64,000 bases of DNA from Candidatus Rifleibacteriota bacterium (GCA_015232575.1 JADFZL010000007.1:126277-190276); one strand, 5' to 3'; shown: positions 17,988 to 27,231, counted from the stretch's first letter. Notes: generated by a model not told the origin, from the sequence alone. Numbers and translations: made by a program.

Positions 17988-18380
17988 TTATTTCGCCTGA
18001 AGTTTTCGCTGAATCAAATGAACGAAAACAGAAACCGTTAGAAGGGAAGGGATTTCTGCTTTTCTGAAGCCGGGAACAAGACGGTTCTGATCAACTTCCG
18101 GAAGAGCTTTTTTAAGTTCTTTCAGAGCATCTTCCGTTAGATATCCATTTTTTTCATATTCGCCGGAAGGTATGACCTTTTTAACTTCCTTTTCAAACTC
18201 ATTTGGCTCAATGATGATTCCAAATGAATCTTCAATCAGAAAACTGAGGTCAAGCAGATCAATTGATTCAGCGCCGAGACCCGTAACAAGTACGCTGTCC
18301 ATTTGAATCTTATCTATCGAAATTCCAAGTACAGTTCTAATAAGTTCCCGAAGTTTTTCAAATATTTCCTGTTCATTCAT
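17988..18380 (-). CDS. Acyl carrier protein
   Basis: This 130-residue protein has the four-helix ACP fold in its first 85 residues and the phosphopantetheine attachment motif GLGAESIDLLDL with Ser39; the usual DSL is ESI. The C-terminal extension of about 45 residues makes it longer than the housekeeping AcpP (about 78 residues), which suggests a specialised carrier. It should hold acyl chains as thioesters for the SDR reductase and radical SAM enzyme encoded just upstream (gap 45 nt). It is the last closely spaced gene of the operon 17988-22740. Confidence 0.88.
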   Translation of the reverse strand: MNEQEIFEKLRELIRTVLGISIDKIQMDSVLVTGLGAESIDLLDLSFLIEDSFGIIIEPNEFEKEVKKVIPSGEYEKNGYLTEDALKELKKALPEVDQNRLVPGFRKAEIPSLLTVSVFVHLIQRKLQAK

Positions 18381-18425
18381 AATAGTACTAGTTCCCTTTC
18401 AAAAAAATTTCATTGGATCTGAAAT

Positions 18426-19841
18426 CTATTTTTCAATCCAGAATCTGGAGTCTTTCATGCGGTAAAACAGGTTATAAGAGCATGCTGAAATTAAACGGCC
18501 ATCGGGGTCTGGAACCTGATCCGGGCAGGTGCAGACTCTTGCAGTATCAAAATTGTCTTCATCCATGTGGGCGTGAAGATAAACTGTAAGAACGTATTTT
18601 TCACCGATTTTCTGCCTTGCTGCTACGTCAGGAACCGGTCCTTTTGAAGGGAACAATTCGCGAATGATTGCTTTGAAGCCCTGAAGAATCGGAGAATCTG
18701 GATCGCGTGCCCATGTTCTGTCGAGAGCAGTTTGAAATACAAACTCAGTGTCTGCTCCAGGACGCATCAGATAACCTCCGGATAATAACAGATCCATTTC
18801 TGAATCTTCAAACAATTCAGAAAAATCATAGAGCTTTCCCTGCCATTTAAAAAGATAGGCGATCTGGTAGCACAACGGATGTGCAGAAGGAAGCGGTCGG
18901 AAAAAAGAAGCTTTCAGCCGCCCTTCAGTTGATGTTTCAACAAGTCTGGCGCACCGGTCAAGAGGAAGTTGCGCGCGTGGCTGAAAAATTCCGCCGCCGC
19001 TGCCAGTGTAAGTCATGGTTTGTACAGTTATGCTTCTGACGTTATCATTTGTCATTGCAATATCAAGAAGTTTTCCAAACTCTGTGTCGTTAACTCCTGG
19101 AATAAGTACATGTAAAAGTGTTGTACCGGTTCCGGCTTTTCTGAGATTTTCTATGGCACAGAGTTTTTCTGACACAATATTGCGTCCGTGTATGAGAACT
19201 GAAGCTTCAGCATTAAACGTGTCAAGGGAGAGAATTGTGTAAACATCAGAATCTGCAAGTCTCTGTGCAAAAGCTGGTTCCCGTGCAATTCTGAGTCCAT
19301 TTGTGTTTACGGTGATCCGCCCGATTCCGGGTCTTTTTGCTTCGGCAATCAGATCAAAAAGGCCCGGATGAAGTGTAGGTTCGCCGCCTGTAATATTTAT
19401 AAGATCAAATGGTCCTGAGCGCTCAAGAAGTTTATCGAGAAGAACAGAGATTTCTTCGCGTGACATGTAGTACATTTTATCATTTCGATTAAATGTGAAA
19501 CATATTGGACACGCAAGATCGCATGCGTTGGTTATAGAAAACACCGGCAGATTACATTTGCCTGAATGAAATGCGCATGGTCCGCAGTCGTGTGGACAGC
19601 CATTTTTTACGGGATTTCCCGGAATATTGAATGGCTGAGATTTTACCGGAACACGAACCATGCGAGAATACCATTCGAAGGATTCTGCAATCATTGCTTC
19701 GCTGTTTCCACAATCGGGACATACATTCATCTGATAAACACTTCCGTCGTGTTCAACAATGCGGGACATCGTGATTTTACGGCACTTGCGGCACATTCCT
19801 CTTGTGGAAGATAAATATGTGTATGGGCGGTCTTCGCGCAT
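18426..19841 (-). CDS. Radical SAM enzyme of the Tes/MJ0619 (tetraether synthase) family
   Basis: This 471-residue protein has a four-cysteine N-terminal metal knot (C17, C20, C41, C44), an auxiliary cluster motif CPHDCGPCAFHSGKC (C82, C86, C89, C96), the radical SAM motif CDLACPIC (C107, C111, C114), and TGGEPTLHPG near 151-160. At the C-terminus it has further cysteines (C437, C439, C454) in CTCPDQ...GRLISACSYNLFYR. This cysteine layout is that of the MJ0619 family. Archaeal Tes in this family couples lipid tails to make tetraethers, and bacterial relatives are linked to membrane-spanning lipids. Here the enzyme sits with an ACP, an SDR reductase and a hot-dog protein, so carbon-carbon coupling or another C-H activation on acyl chains is a reasonable inference, not proven. 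It is encoded 2 nt after the SDR gene. Confidence 0.8.
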   Translation of the reverse strand: MREDRPYTYLSSTRGMCRKCRKITMSRIVEHDGSVYQMNVCPDCGNSEAMIAESFEWYSRMVRVPVKSQPFNIPGNPVKNGCPHDCGPCAFHSGKCNLPVFSITNACDLACPICFTFNRNDKMYYMSREEISVLLDKLLERSGPFDLINITGGEPTLHPGLFDLIAEAKRPGIGRITVNTNGLRIAREPAFAQRLADSDVYTILSLDTFNAEASVLIHGRNIVSEKLCAIENLRKAGTGTTLLHVLIPGVNDTEFGKLLDIAMTNDNVRSITVQTMTYTGSGGGIFQPRAQLPLDRCARLVETSTEGRLKASFFRPLPSAHPLCYQIAYLFKWQGKLYDFSELFEDSEMDLLLSGGYLMRPGADTEFVFQTALDRTWARDPDSPILQGFKAIIRELFPSKGPVPDVAARQKIGEKYVLTVYLHAHMDEDNFDTARVCTCPDQVPDPDGRLISACSYNLFYRMKDSRFWIEK

Positions 19842-19843
19842 TT

Positions 19844-20587
19844 TTAGAAACCACCGTCTACAAAAATACTTTGAGCATTAATATAGGAGGCTCTGTCTGA
19901 GGCAACAAATACCGCCAGTTCAGCAACTTCCTCAAGGGTTCCGGGTCTGTGAGATGCGCAATATTTGCAGAATTCCTCACGCTGTTTTTCCGGAACATGA
20001 GCGCTTACGCCACCTTCAAGTAGTCCTGGTACAACACAATTTACTCTGATTCCAAACTTGCCCATTTCGCGGGCAAGTGAAAGTGTGAAGCCAAGCATAG
20101 CGCTTTTACTTGTTGCATAATGTACCGGAACTTCAAGGAGCCTGTGACCGGCGAGAGATCCGAGATTAACAATACTTCCCTTTTTTCTTCGAATCATGCC
20201 TCTTATAAATGCTTTTGTCACGAGAAAAGGACCTTTGACATTTACTTCCATAATTTTGTCCCAGTCTTCTTCTTCGAGCAGGGCAAAGGGCATGATTTCT
20301 GTTACAGCGGCATTATTAACCAGAACATCCACCAGCCAGCCTTCTTTTTCAAATTTTTCGGCAAGCTCTCTGCATTGCTTCCCTGACCTGACATCCAGAG
20401 GGAACGCTTTTGCCCAGCCACCCGAATCTGAAATCTCTTTTTCAAGCAGTTTTGCTGGTTCTTCCTGAGAATTATAAGAGAAGAGAACTTTTGCGCCTTC
20501 TCTTGCAAATATTTTAACCATTGCCTGGCCAACTCCGCCTGATCCGCCGGTTACGAAGACATAGCGACCTTCATGCATGTTTGACAT
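19844..20587 (-). CDS. Short-chain dehydrogenase/reductase, FabG-like
   Basis: This 247-residue classical SDR has the NAD(P)-binding TGGSGGVGQAM, the structural NNAA motif, the catalytic Ser in VNLGSLAG, and Tyr-Lys in HYATSKSAMLGF. The closing SIFVDGG is typical of FabG-type 3-oxoacyl-ACP reductases. Beside an acyl carrier protein it most likely reduces an ACP-bound ketoacyl group in the lipid pathway of this operon. It lies 2 nt from both neighbours, so expression is almost certainly coupled. The specific substrate is unknown. Confidence 0.88.
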   Translation of the reverse strand: MSNMHEGRYVFVTGGSGGVGQAMVKIFAREGAKVLFSYNSQEEPAKLLEKEISDSGGWAKAFPLDVRSGKQCRELAEKFEKEGWLVDVLVNNAAVTEIMPFALLEEEDWDKIMEVNVKGPFLVTKAFIRGMIRRKKGSIVNLGSLAGHRLLEVPVHYATSKSAMLGFTLSLAREMGKFGIRVNCVVPGLLEGGVSAHVPEKQREEFCKYCASHRPGTLEEVAELAVFVASDRASYINAQSIFVDGGF

Positions 20588-20589
20588 AA

Positions 20590-21741
20590 TCAGTTTTTTG
20601 ATGAACCATTGCGGTCAAGATAAGAAAGCAGCGATCTGTATTGAAAGACCTGCCCGAGAAGGAGCGACAGATGCTGATACTGTGCTTCCGGTGTATCAAG
20701 AAGAAAACTTACCTGTACATCCTGATCTTTCGCAGATACAGTAAGTTTTCCGAGCGATTCTTTTTCAGCTTCCCATGGAGATTTTTCTGAAAGCCGTGTG
20801 ATCTGTTCTGCCAGAAGTCCTTTCAGGACTTCGGCATTTTCAGATGACTTGGTTTTTACAGTATAGATAATGTCGTAAGCTGAAGTATTCTGAGGATCCA
20901 CGTCCCAGTTATACTTGATGCTGATCTGTTCAGAAAGAGCTATCTGACCGCGAATTCGTTCTTCAAGGGGAACTGATTCATCATCAGAATGTGGAATTCC
21001 AAGCTTCTGTGCAAGTGATTTAATACCATTTGCAGCTATTTTCCGAAGTTGTCCGCGTGGACGGTTGAACTTTGCAATTCTCTCAATTTCTCGTTTTGTA
21101 AGAGTAAAAACGGTTTCTGCCTGAACGCTGTCAGGGGTTTTTTCATTGAGTTTCTCTTCACCATTCAATACGCTTAGAGTATTTTCCAGAACGCTGTAGT
21201 CAGATTTCGGAATTGCACCTATAACCAGCAGTTTTTTCTCCGGAATTTGTGCCAGACAGACTTCATAAGGTCTTTCAGAATAAGCATATTTTGAAAACTT
21301 GTGTCCGCCAACTTCATCTTCAGTAATTTCTGGTTTTCCATTGTTTTCAGACATATATTCTTTGTAATCTTTTTCAATGACTGATTTGAGGTCTTTGAAC
21401 GTTAAATCTCCGGCAATTACGAGAATTGCTGACGAGTTATTGCTCTGACCTTTGGATATTACACAACCTCCATGAAGAGTGCTCTTTCTTGGATTAGGAA
21501 TTCCCATCTGTTTCGCCTTGATATCAAGAGCCAGGCGTCTGACAGGTCCGAATGAGCCTTTTTCCTTCAGGTCTGAATAAAGAAAATCAGACATATTCTT
21601 AAAATTTACAAGATTTAAATCTTTCGCGTCAGACACGACCGGAATTCCCCGCCCGCCTGATAAATCGCGGCAGTCAGCCTGATTAACACTCGATAAAAGC
21701 ATGATTGCGATTACAGCTGCAAAACAATAATTTCGGTTCAT
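20590..21741 (-). CDS. Secreted protein of unknown function in the lipid operon
   Basis: I do not recognise this 383-residue protein. It has a signal peptide (MNRNYCFAAVIAIMLLSSVN) and no other membrane segment. It carries no clear catalytic motif; the middle (about 95-210) and C-terminal parts look like mixed alpha/beta domains. The ATG at 21741 was chosen because GAGGAG stands 6 nt before it and the signal peptide begins there. The upstream in-frame start at 21792 would add 17 residues that spoil the signal. It ends 2 nt before the SDR gene and begins 63 nt after the PhnD-like gene. Its position suggests an envelope function linked to the lipid made by the operon. Confidence 0.75.
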   Translation of the reverse strand: MNRNYCFAAVIAIMLLSSVNQADCRDLSGGRGIPVVSDAKDLNLVNFKNMSDFLYSDLKEKGSFGPVRRLALDIKAKQMGIPNPRKSTLHGGCVISKGQSNNSSAILVIAGDLTFKDLKSVIEKDYKEYMSENNGKPEITEDEVGGHKFSKYAYSERPYEVCLAQIPEKKLLVIGAIPKSDYSVLENTLSVLNGEEKLNEKTPDSVQAETVFTLTKREIERIAKFNRPRGQLRKIAANGIKSLAQKLGIPHSDDESVPLEERIRGQIALSEQISIKYNWDVDPQNTSAYDIIYTVKTKSSENAEVLKGLLAEQITRLSEKSPWEAEKESLGKLTVSAKDQDVQVSFLLDTPEAQYQHLSLLLGQVFQYRSLLSYLDRNGSSKN

Positions 21742-21804
21742 AATGTTCTCCTCATTAAATTTTAAAGTAGTTCCAGTTATTATCTGTAACAATTTGGGGT
21801 AAAA

Positions 21805-22740
21805 TTATTTAGCCTCTATGAGGCTTTTCAGGAATACACCCAATTCTGAATAAGCTTTCTGATTATCGGTATTAAAACCCGAATACCAGGCATTTTTTAA
21901 TTTGGAATCTGGTTCTGAGAATTTCCCGGAATATTCCATAAGTGCTTTTTTTAACGAATCAGTTATTTCCTTTTCAAGAGCGACTCTGCATACGAAAGCA
22001 TCTTCCGGTATCTTTTCTGAAAAAGACTTCAAAACATTGAAATCATTTATCGAAACCTGTTTTCCAGTTCCAAAACCATCTTTTGAGTATTCAAAAATTC
22101 TTTCATAGGTTCCAATTGCATCGACTTGTCCCGTCAGCAGTGCTCTGACTGCTTTCTCATGACTTCCAAGAAATACAGGCTTGTACAGGCTCTTTCCATC
22201 TTTAACCAGATTGGATGCTTTTAGATAACTTGCCGGATAAAGGTAACCAGAGGCAGAAAATCGGTCAACAAAACCAACGTTTTTATCGACAAGATCATTT
22301 GTAGACTTGATGTTGCTATCCTTTTTTGTTATGAAAACCGAGTTGTAATTATCTTTTCCATTAACAAGTGTTGTCCCAAGATATAAAAGATCCGGATCTT
22401 CCATGCAGAGCGAATAAACAACCGGTGATAGGAGTGCCAGATCAAGTGCATCATGATCAATATCATTCAGAATGCTGTAATAACTGTCATAAAGCTTAAC
22501 TGTAATTATGGCGCCGGAGTATGATGCAAGGTAATCAGCAACAGGCAGAAGAGATTCGTATTGTGTTTTCGGGTTGGAATATGCAATCATTCCAAGAGTA
22601 AGCTGCTTAATATCAGCTGGGGCTGAAGCGATTTTTTCTGTCTTTACCTGGGAATAAAGACTTTGTGAAAACAGAAATACTGCAAGGAAAAAAACAAATA
22701 CAGAATAATTCCCTTTGAAGAAAGTGTTTTTCCAGGGCAT
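21805..22740 (-). CDS. PhnD-like periplasmic substrate-binding protein
   Basis: This 311-residue protein has a signal peptide (hydrophobic core VFVFFLAVFLFSQSLYS) and a periplasmic binding protein type 2 fold of the phosphate/phosphite/phosphonate group: LTLGMIAYSNP, DLALLSPVVYSL, a GFVDRFSASGYLYP segment, and VRALLTGQVDAIGTY. Many such orphans, with no ABC permease beside them as here, act as sensors or bind other anionic ligands. It is the first gene of the operon that runs to the acyl carrier protein, so it may sense or deliver a phosphorylated compound, which is inference. It is divergent from the L,D-transpeptidase gene across about 170 bp. Confidence 0.8.
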   Translation of the reverse strand: MPWKNTFFKGNYSVFVFFLAVFLFSQSLYSQVKTEKIASAPADIKQLTLGMIAYSNPKTQYESLLPVADYLASYSGAIITVKLYDSYYSILNDIDHDALDLALLSPVVYSLCMEDPDLLYLGTTLVNGKDNYNSVFITKKDSNIKSTNDLVDKNVGFVDRFSASGYLYPASYLKASNLVKDGKSLYKPVFLGSHEKAVRALLTGQVDAIGTYERIFEYSKDGFGTGKQVSINDFNVLKSFSEKIPEDAFVCRVALEKEITDSLKKALMEYSGKFSEPDSKLKNAWYSGFNTDNQKAYSELGVFLKSLIEAK

Positions 22741-22909
22741 TTTTTGGACTCCTCCTGTGATAATTCAATTTTCTGACAAGCATAAAAGTCTAGCATTATT
22801 ATTTTCATTTAACAAGTCTATTCTCTCTGAAATCATTTATTGCATTTGGGAAGTAGTATGTAATAATATTTTGATAAATTCAGCCATACAAAATCCCGCG
22901 GGAGGTGAA

Positions 22910-23671
22910 ATGTGGAAACTTTTTTTTTTGCTGAAGTGTTTTATTAGAAGATCAGCAGTGTGTGTTTTTTTGTGCTTTGGACTCGCATTTCATGTTTATG
23001 CAAGTAGTCCCAATCAAATAACGGATGATAAAATGAAAAGTCAGAAAGATGTTTTAAATGTTACGATTAAAGATTCAATTTTGAGTGAATTGAATAAAAC
23101 TCACGCACGTCAGGCAATGGTAGTTCTTTCAGCGGCTTCTGAAACCTCGCAGGCATATGTCTATTTCCTGGAAAAACGACAAAATAAAGTCTGGCGTTCG
23201 GCACTTTCTCCTGTTCAAGCCTGCGTTGGAAGGAACGGTGTTGCACTTCCCGGCAGAAAAAGGGAAGGCGATGGGAAAACTCCTGCCGGAATATTTCAAA
23301 TTGGAAGTGCTTTCGGATACGCCGCATCAATTGAGACAAAGATGCCTTATCTAGCTGTTACTTCTGAAGATATCTGGGTTGATGATGTAAATTCACCTGA
23401 CTACAATCGTTTTCGCAAAAAGGGAACCACCAGTGCAGGCTCATACGAAGAAATGAGGCGCAAGGATTCTCTTTATCGCTACGGTCTTGTTGTTGAGTAC
23501 AATACCTCTCCGGTTATAAAGGGGGCAGGCAGCGCCATTTTTATTCACGTCTGGAGCGGCCCGGGAACATCGACATCTGGCTGCATAGCTTTTCCCGAAG
23601 AAAAAATGCGCGAAATACTTGCCTGGCTTGATCCTGCAAAGAAGCCTGTTATCACAATTGAAAGGCAATAA
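22910..23671 (+). CDS. L,D-transpeptidase (YkuD-family) protein
   Basis: This 253-residue exported protein has a hydrophobic N-terminal segment (residues about 15-35) and a YkuD-type catalytic domain with FIHVWSGPGTSTSGCIAF, giving H213 and the nucleophilic C225 in SGC. The domain contains the usual DGKTPAGIFQIG motif. Such enzymes form 3-3 cross-links in peptidoglycan or attach proteins to it. The ATG at 22910 was chosen because GGAGG lies just before it; the frame is open further upstream to 22715, but that part does not look like protein. It is monocistronic and divergent from the lipid operon. Confidence 0.88.
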   Translation: MWKLFFLLKCFIRRSAVCVFLCFGLAFHVYASSPNQITDDKMKSQKDVLNVTIKDSILSELNKTHARQAMVVLSAASETSQAYVYFLEKRQNKVWRSALSPVQACVGRNGVALPGRKREGDGKTPAGIFQIGSAFGYAASIETKMPYLAVTSEDIWVDDVNSPDYNRFRKKGTTSAGSYEEMRRKDSLYRYGLVVEYNTSPVIKGAGSAIFIHVWSGPGTSTSGCIAFPEEKMREILAWLDPAKKPVITIERQ

Positions 23672-23782
23672 ATATTCAGCCTGATTTTGCACTTTATTTT
23701 CCTGCAACAAATTATATTCTCATTTCGTAAGGTTGGAAAAGGGAAGAATTAAATTCAAAAAATTGAGAAAAGGGAGAAATTT

Positions 23783-25018
23783 ATGAAAAGCTCATTCTTG
23801 AACAGCATTTTCGTAATAGTAATTCTCTGCCTGTTTTCCAACATCAGTTCTGCTCTGGCAACACATTCATCCAACGAAATCGCAGCAAATCGAACTGCAA
23901 GTTTGCTGGATCCCGAGTTTGCAATTTTGCATAAATCAATAGCCGATGCATTATCTCAGCAGACCAGGAATTTTGTAACTGCATTAAATCAAACTGGAGT
24001 TACCACTTTTGAGATCACCGAATCGGTTTTTGATTCAGCATATCGCCGCTATTTTCTTGGATTGAAGGGCGAAGTCCGCATTTCAAGGGCAATGTCAATT
24101 CTGATACGCAATGTTGGAAGCCACTTTGAAGGAGAAGGTATTTTAACTTATGATCTTAGCATTACTGAAAAGCAGAAAGAAGGCGGATTTGTTAGATATG
24201 TGCTTGAAGGAGAGTTCATTCTCTTCCAGGATCAACTGCTGAACCAGCTTGCAGAATCAATTCCTGGAATGAAACAGGCAAACTCACCAGCCGGCAAAAC
24301 CCTTCTAAAATTCCTAAATCAGATAGACGTCAGACCTCTTGCAATTGCTGCATCAAAGACTCTGATTAATTATTCTCCGGAAAATTTGCAGACTCTTCGG
24401 GGTGAACTGGACAAACGCATTGAATCTACCGGAAATAGCACACTTGAACGGACATTGTTTCTTGTAAAAGGTTTGGGGAATCTCGGTTCATTCTATATGT
24501 GTGAACTTCTGAAGACTAATCCGGAATCGGTTGTTAAACCAGCAAAGGAAGCATCCGAATCTCTCGGGGCAATGATTGGAACATTGATGGTTCCAGTTAT
24601 TGGTGGAGCAATTGGCCGATTTATCGGAGGAGTAATTGTTGATCAGATTGCCAATGCAACTGTATATTGTAAGCCTTTCGATCATGAGCTTGCAAAAATC
24701 CGTCGCTATGGAAAACTTGCATCAATTACTCCGGGAACAGATTTTCTTGATACCCGATTCGAGGCTTCCAGATTAAGATTGCAGCAGTTGATACAACAGG
24801 ATCTGCGTGAAAATTCGTATGTTCTTACTGACAGAATGCTGGAAGTTATTCGCGCATCAAAAAAGAAAAATATTGCAGTTCTTTTGCCAATAGTCAGAGA
24901 TTTTCGTGAGACGCTGCAATTTCGCTTTGTCAGCGAAGAAGATCGTTATGCAGGCAAAAAAATGGCACAACTGGAAGAGATTATGAGTGTTCTATCGCCT
25001 TCCATTACAATAGAATAA
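23783..25018 (+). CDS. Secreted protein with a glycine-rich hydrophobic segment, unknown function
   Basis: This 411-residue protein has a signal peptide (SIFVIVILCLFSNISSALA, cleavage near residue 26). A long, mostly helical mature part follows, and a glycine-zipper-like stretch MIGTLMVPVIGGAIGRFIGG at about residues 263-282 could insert into or associate with a membrane. I recognise no family. GGGAG precedes the ATG by 7 nt. It ends with a good rho-independent terminator and appears to be a single-gene unit. The glycine zipper suggests an outer-membrane or pore-like role, which is only a guess. Confidence 0.75.
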   Translation: MKSSFLNSIFVIVILCLFSNISSALATHSSNEIAANRTASLLDPEFAILHKSIADALSQQTRNFVTALNQTGVTTFEITESVFDSAYRRYFLGLKGEVRISRAMSILIRNVGSHFEGEGILTYDLSITEKQKEGGFVRYVLEGEFILFQDQLLNQLAESIPGMKQANSPAGKTLLKFLNQIDVRPLAIAASKTLINYSPENLQTLRGELDKRIESTGNSTLERTLFLVKGLGNLGSFYMCELLKTNPESVVKPAKEASESLGAMIGTLMVPVIGGAIGRFIGGVIVDQIANATVYCKPFDHELAKIRRYGKLASITPGTDFLDTRFEASRLRLQQLIQQDLRENSYVLTDRMLEVIRASKKKNIAVLLPIVRDFRETLQFRFVSEEDRYAGKKMAQLEEIMSVLSPSITIE

Positions 25019-25051
25019 CACGCTTCTTTATCGTTGGGGGGGAAGCCGTCT

Positions 25052-25081
25052 GCCGGTCGAAGATTTTCGGCCGGCTTTTTT
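25052..25081 (+). terminator. Rho-independent terminator after 23783-25018
   Basis: GCCGGTCGAA-GATT-TTCGGCCGGC is a 10-bp stem with one G-T pair, followed by six T. It overlaps the last codon of the convergent radical SAM gene by 2 nt. Confidence 0.85.
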
Positions 25082-26504
25082 ATTTCGCCTGCTCCAGCAG
25101 CCTCAGATATGCTTTGCACATGTCTTCCCATGTTATTCCGGGTTTGTCTGCTTCTTTTATCAATTCATCATAAAAGGTTTTAATTTTGGGATTCTGAAAT
25201 TTAAAACTGGGAACCGGCCATAAATCTTCCAGAAAACCTTTTTCAAGGTAGTAATTGTAAAGAAATGTTCCTGGAACAGGTCTTACTTTACTTAAAAATA
25301 AAAACCATCTTTGAAGGGATGTGTTGACAAGCATTTTGAAATTGATTTCGAGATCATCAACTGTAACTTCAGGGTCAAAATTAATCATTCCGGGCACAAA
25401 CTTAATATCAAGTTCGCTCAGCTTATTTAAAGTTTCACTGATATTCAGCTCTTTAGGGTAGTATTTATTCAATCTTTTGAGTTGCTTTTCGCTTGCTGAT
25501 TCAAGACCGATGAATACCTGTTTTAATCCTGCTGTTTTAAGGAGCTTTAAAAGAGGCACATCTACAGAATCTATTCTCATGTCGAACATGAAAAACAGAT
25601 CAAGTGATCTTTTTATTAATTTTTCAGCAAAAATTTCAGCTCTTTGTTTTGATTCAATGTCTTTTCCGAAAAACAATTCGTCGTTGAATACGAAATGCCG
25701 GACGTTGTAATCCCTGTAAAGATATTCAATTTCGTTTAATACGTCGTCAATATTTCTCAGTCTGAGGGGTTTTTTAATTCCATCTTTGCCCGACAACTGA
25801 CCAGTTGTACAAAAAGCGCATCTGTTTCGGCAGCCTCTTGAAGTTGAAACCCCGACTCCAAAACCATGATAATTTGCGACTCCAACATCGTCTCTCGAAG
25901 GCCACGGAAGCTCATCAAGGTTTAAATACTCAGGTTTGTTTAGGGAAATTACATTTATTTCAGAACGCCAGGCAAGACCGGGAATGTTTGAAAAGTCGGA
26001 TTTATTGGCTGCAAGAGCGTTGTACAATTCTTTGCTGGTGAGTTCACCATCACCCACGCAAACGAAATCAACTTCCGGATAATCTGTTAAGATTCTTTCA
26101 TAATTCAATGCTGAAAAATCTTGTCCAAGAATGGTTTTTGTTTTCGGCCAGATTTTTTTTACTTCTCTGATAAGAAATATGTTCTCGTGAAAAACAATAT
26201 TTGCGCCGTTAAAACCAATCAGCAGGGGCTGTCCATGGTGTCTTGCTGCTCTTTTTATTGCGTCAAGAGTTTCCTCAAGAGAACCGTGAAAAAGGGCTAT
26301 TCCATTAATAATAAAAGTTGGAATTGAGTGTTTCTGGCAGAATGACTTTATGTAACACAGAGACAGATTTTCAACAGGATAAAAGCGTCCTTCAGAAAGG
26401 TTTCCAAAGTGGCGCAGCATTGAATCAAGATAAGTTCTGCATTCTTTATCTCTGTTTTCAGTCTTCCAGTGAAGTGTTGGCGGACCAACTAAAAAATACG
26501 ACAT
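25080..26504 (-). CDS. B12-binding domain radical SAM protein
   Basis: This 474-residue protein has a cobalamin-binding-like Rossmann domain in the N-terminal 180 residues (it starts SYFLVGPPTLHW). The radical SAM domain has STSRGCRNRCAFC with the CxxxCxxC cluster motif, and later FIGLESASEKQLKRLNK, the pattern of B12-radical SAM methyltransferases and related enzymes. The N-terminal domain lacks a clear DxHxxG, so cobalamin may bind base-off without a lower His ligand, or not at all. Typical members act in lipid, hopanoid or natural-product modification. I chose ATG 26504 because the Rossmann strand begins directly after it; a GTG at 26558 is possible. It converges with 23783-25018. Confidence 0.85.
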   Translation of the reverse strand: MSYFLVGPPTLHWKTENRDKECRTYLDSMLRHFGNLSEGRFYPVENLSLCYIKSFCQKHSIPTFIINGIALFHGSLEETLDAIKRAARHHGQPLLIGFNGANIVFHENIFLIREVKKIWPKTKTILGQDFSALNYERILTDYPEVDFVCVGDGELTSKELYNALAANKSDFSNIPGLAWRSEINVISLNKPEYLNLDELPWPSRDDVGVANYHGFGVGVSTSRGCRNRCAFCTTGQLSGKDGIKKPLRLRNIDDVLNEIEYLYRDYNVRHFVFNDELFFGKDIESKQRAEIFAEKLIKRSLDLFFMFDMRIDSVDVPLLKLLKTAGLKQVFIGLESASEKQLKRLNKYYPKELNISETLNKLSELDIKFVPGMINFDPEVTVDDLEINFKMLVNTSLQRWFLFLSKVRPVPGTFLYNYYLEKGFLEDLWPVPSFKFQNPKIKTFYDELIKEADKPGITWEDMCKAYLRLLEQAK

Positions 26505-26653
26505 GTTTATATGTACTCCCGCATATTGAAATAGCTTCGGAAAAGCTGCCAAACACACGATTTAGACTGGAATTCAAGATATCACAATAAATTTCGAAAG
26601 TCAAATTCCGCGATTGGGAATCAGCAGGAAATAACACTAATGAGCAAAATAAA

Positions 26654-26679
26654 AAAAAGCGGACCAATGTCCGCTTTTT
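26654..26679 (-). terminator. Rho-independent terminator after 26725-27231
   Basis: AAAAAGCGGAC-CAAT-GTCCGCTTTTT forms an 11-bp perfect stem, and on the minus strand the T-run is eight bases long. It lies 45 nt after the stop codon of the basic secreted protein. Confidence 0.85.
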
Positions 26680-26724
26680 CATTTATACCAGATCCCATCC
26701 GCGAAGATGTGAGATCTGACTTAG

Positions 26725-27231
26725 TTAAAATTGACCATCCATTTGTGCTGAAGGAACTGAAGGATCGGCTGGAGCTTCAGGTGCTGGCTCGCCGCCGCCC
26801 TGACCCATATCGCCCTGGCCGGCATCGCCCTGTCCAAAGTCTCCCTGACCTGACATTCCTGCATCCTGTCCGGGGTTTGAACCGCCTTTTTTGGATTTTC
26901 TGGATACTTTTCTGAAGTGACCATTTGTATGCTGTTTGCTACCCTTTTTATAATGCCCCTTTACCCAGGTAGATTTCTTTTTGCCTGTAAGGGCTGCTTT
27001 TGCATTAACTGCTGAATCCATAACTGTATTTGTAACTGAACATCCAGCTTTAACTACTCCACGCTTTACTTTTTTGCAGGTTTTTTTGATAGCCTTACCC
27101 ATGCGTGTGAATATACCGGCTTTTTTCTTCGACTTGGAATACTTTGCTTCTGCAGCAGGTGAGAAACCGGCAATGAAGAGGCCAACCATGAATATAACTG
27201 AAAGAACAAGTGCGCTTTTTCTACTGTTCAT
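26725..27231 (-). CDS. Basic secreted protein with QGD-rich tail, unknown function
   Basis: This 168-residue protein has a signal peptide ending in SPAAEA (cleavage near residue 29), a very Lys-rich middle part (KKAGIFTRMGKAIKKTCKKV) with two cysteines, and a motif KGHYKKGSKQHTNGHFRK. The C-terminal tail is Gly/Gln/Asp/Pro-rich with short repeats GQGDFGQGDAGQGDMGQG. The KGHY...NGHFRK part resembles short basic modules found in secreted or DNA- or polymer-binding proteins. No enzyme motif was seen. The unit is monocistronic with its own terminator. A structural or binding role is inferred. Confidence 0.7.
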   Translation of the reverse strand: MNSRKSALVLSVIFMVGLFIAGFSPAAEAKYSKSKKKAGIFTRMGKAIKKTCKKVKRGVVKAGCSVTNTVMDSAVNAKAALTGKKKSTWVKGHYKKGSKQHTNGHFRKVSRKSKKGGSNPGQDAGMSGQGDFGQGDAGQGDMGQGGGEPAPEAPADPSVPSAQMDGQF

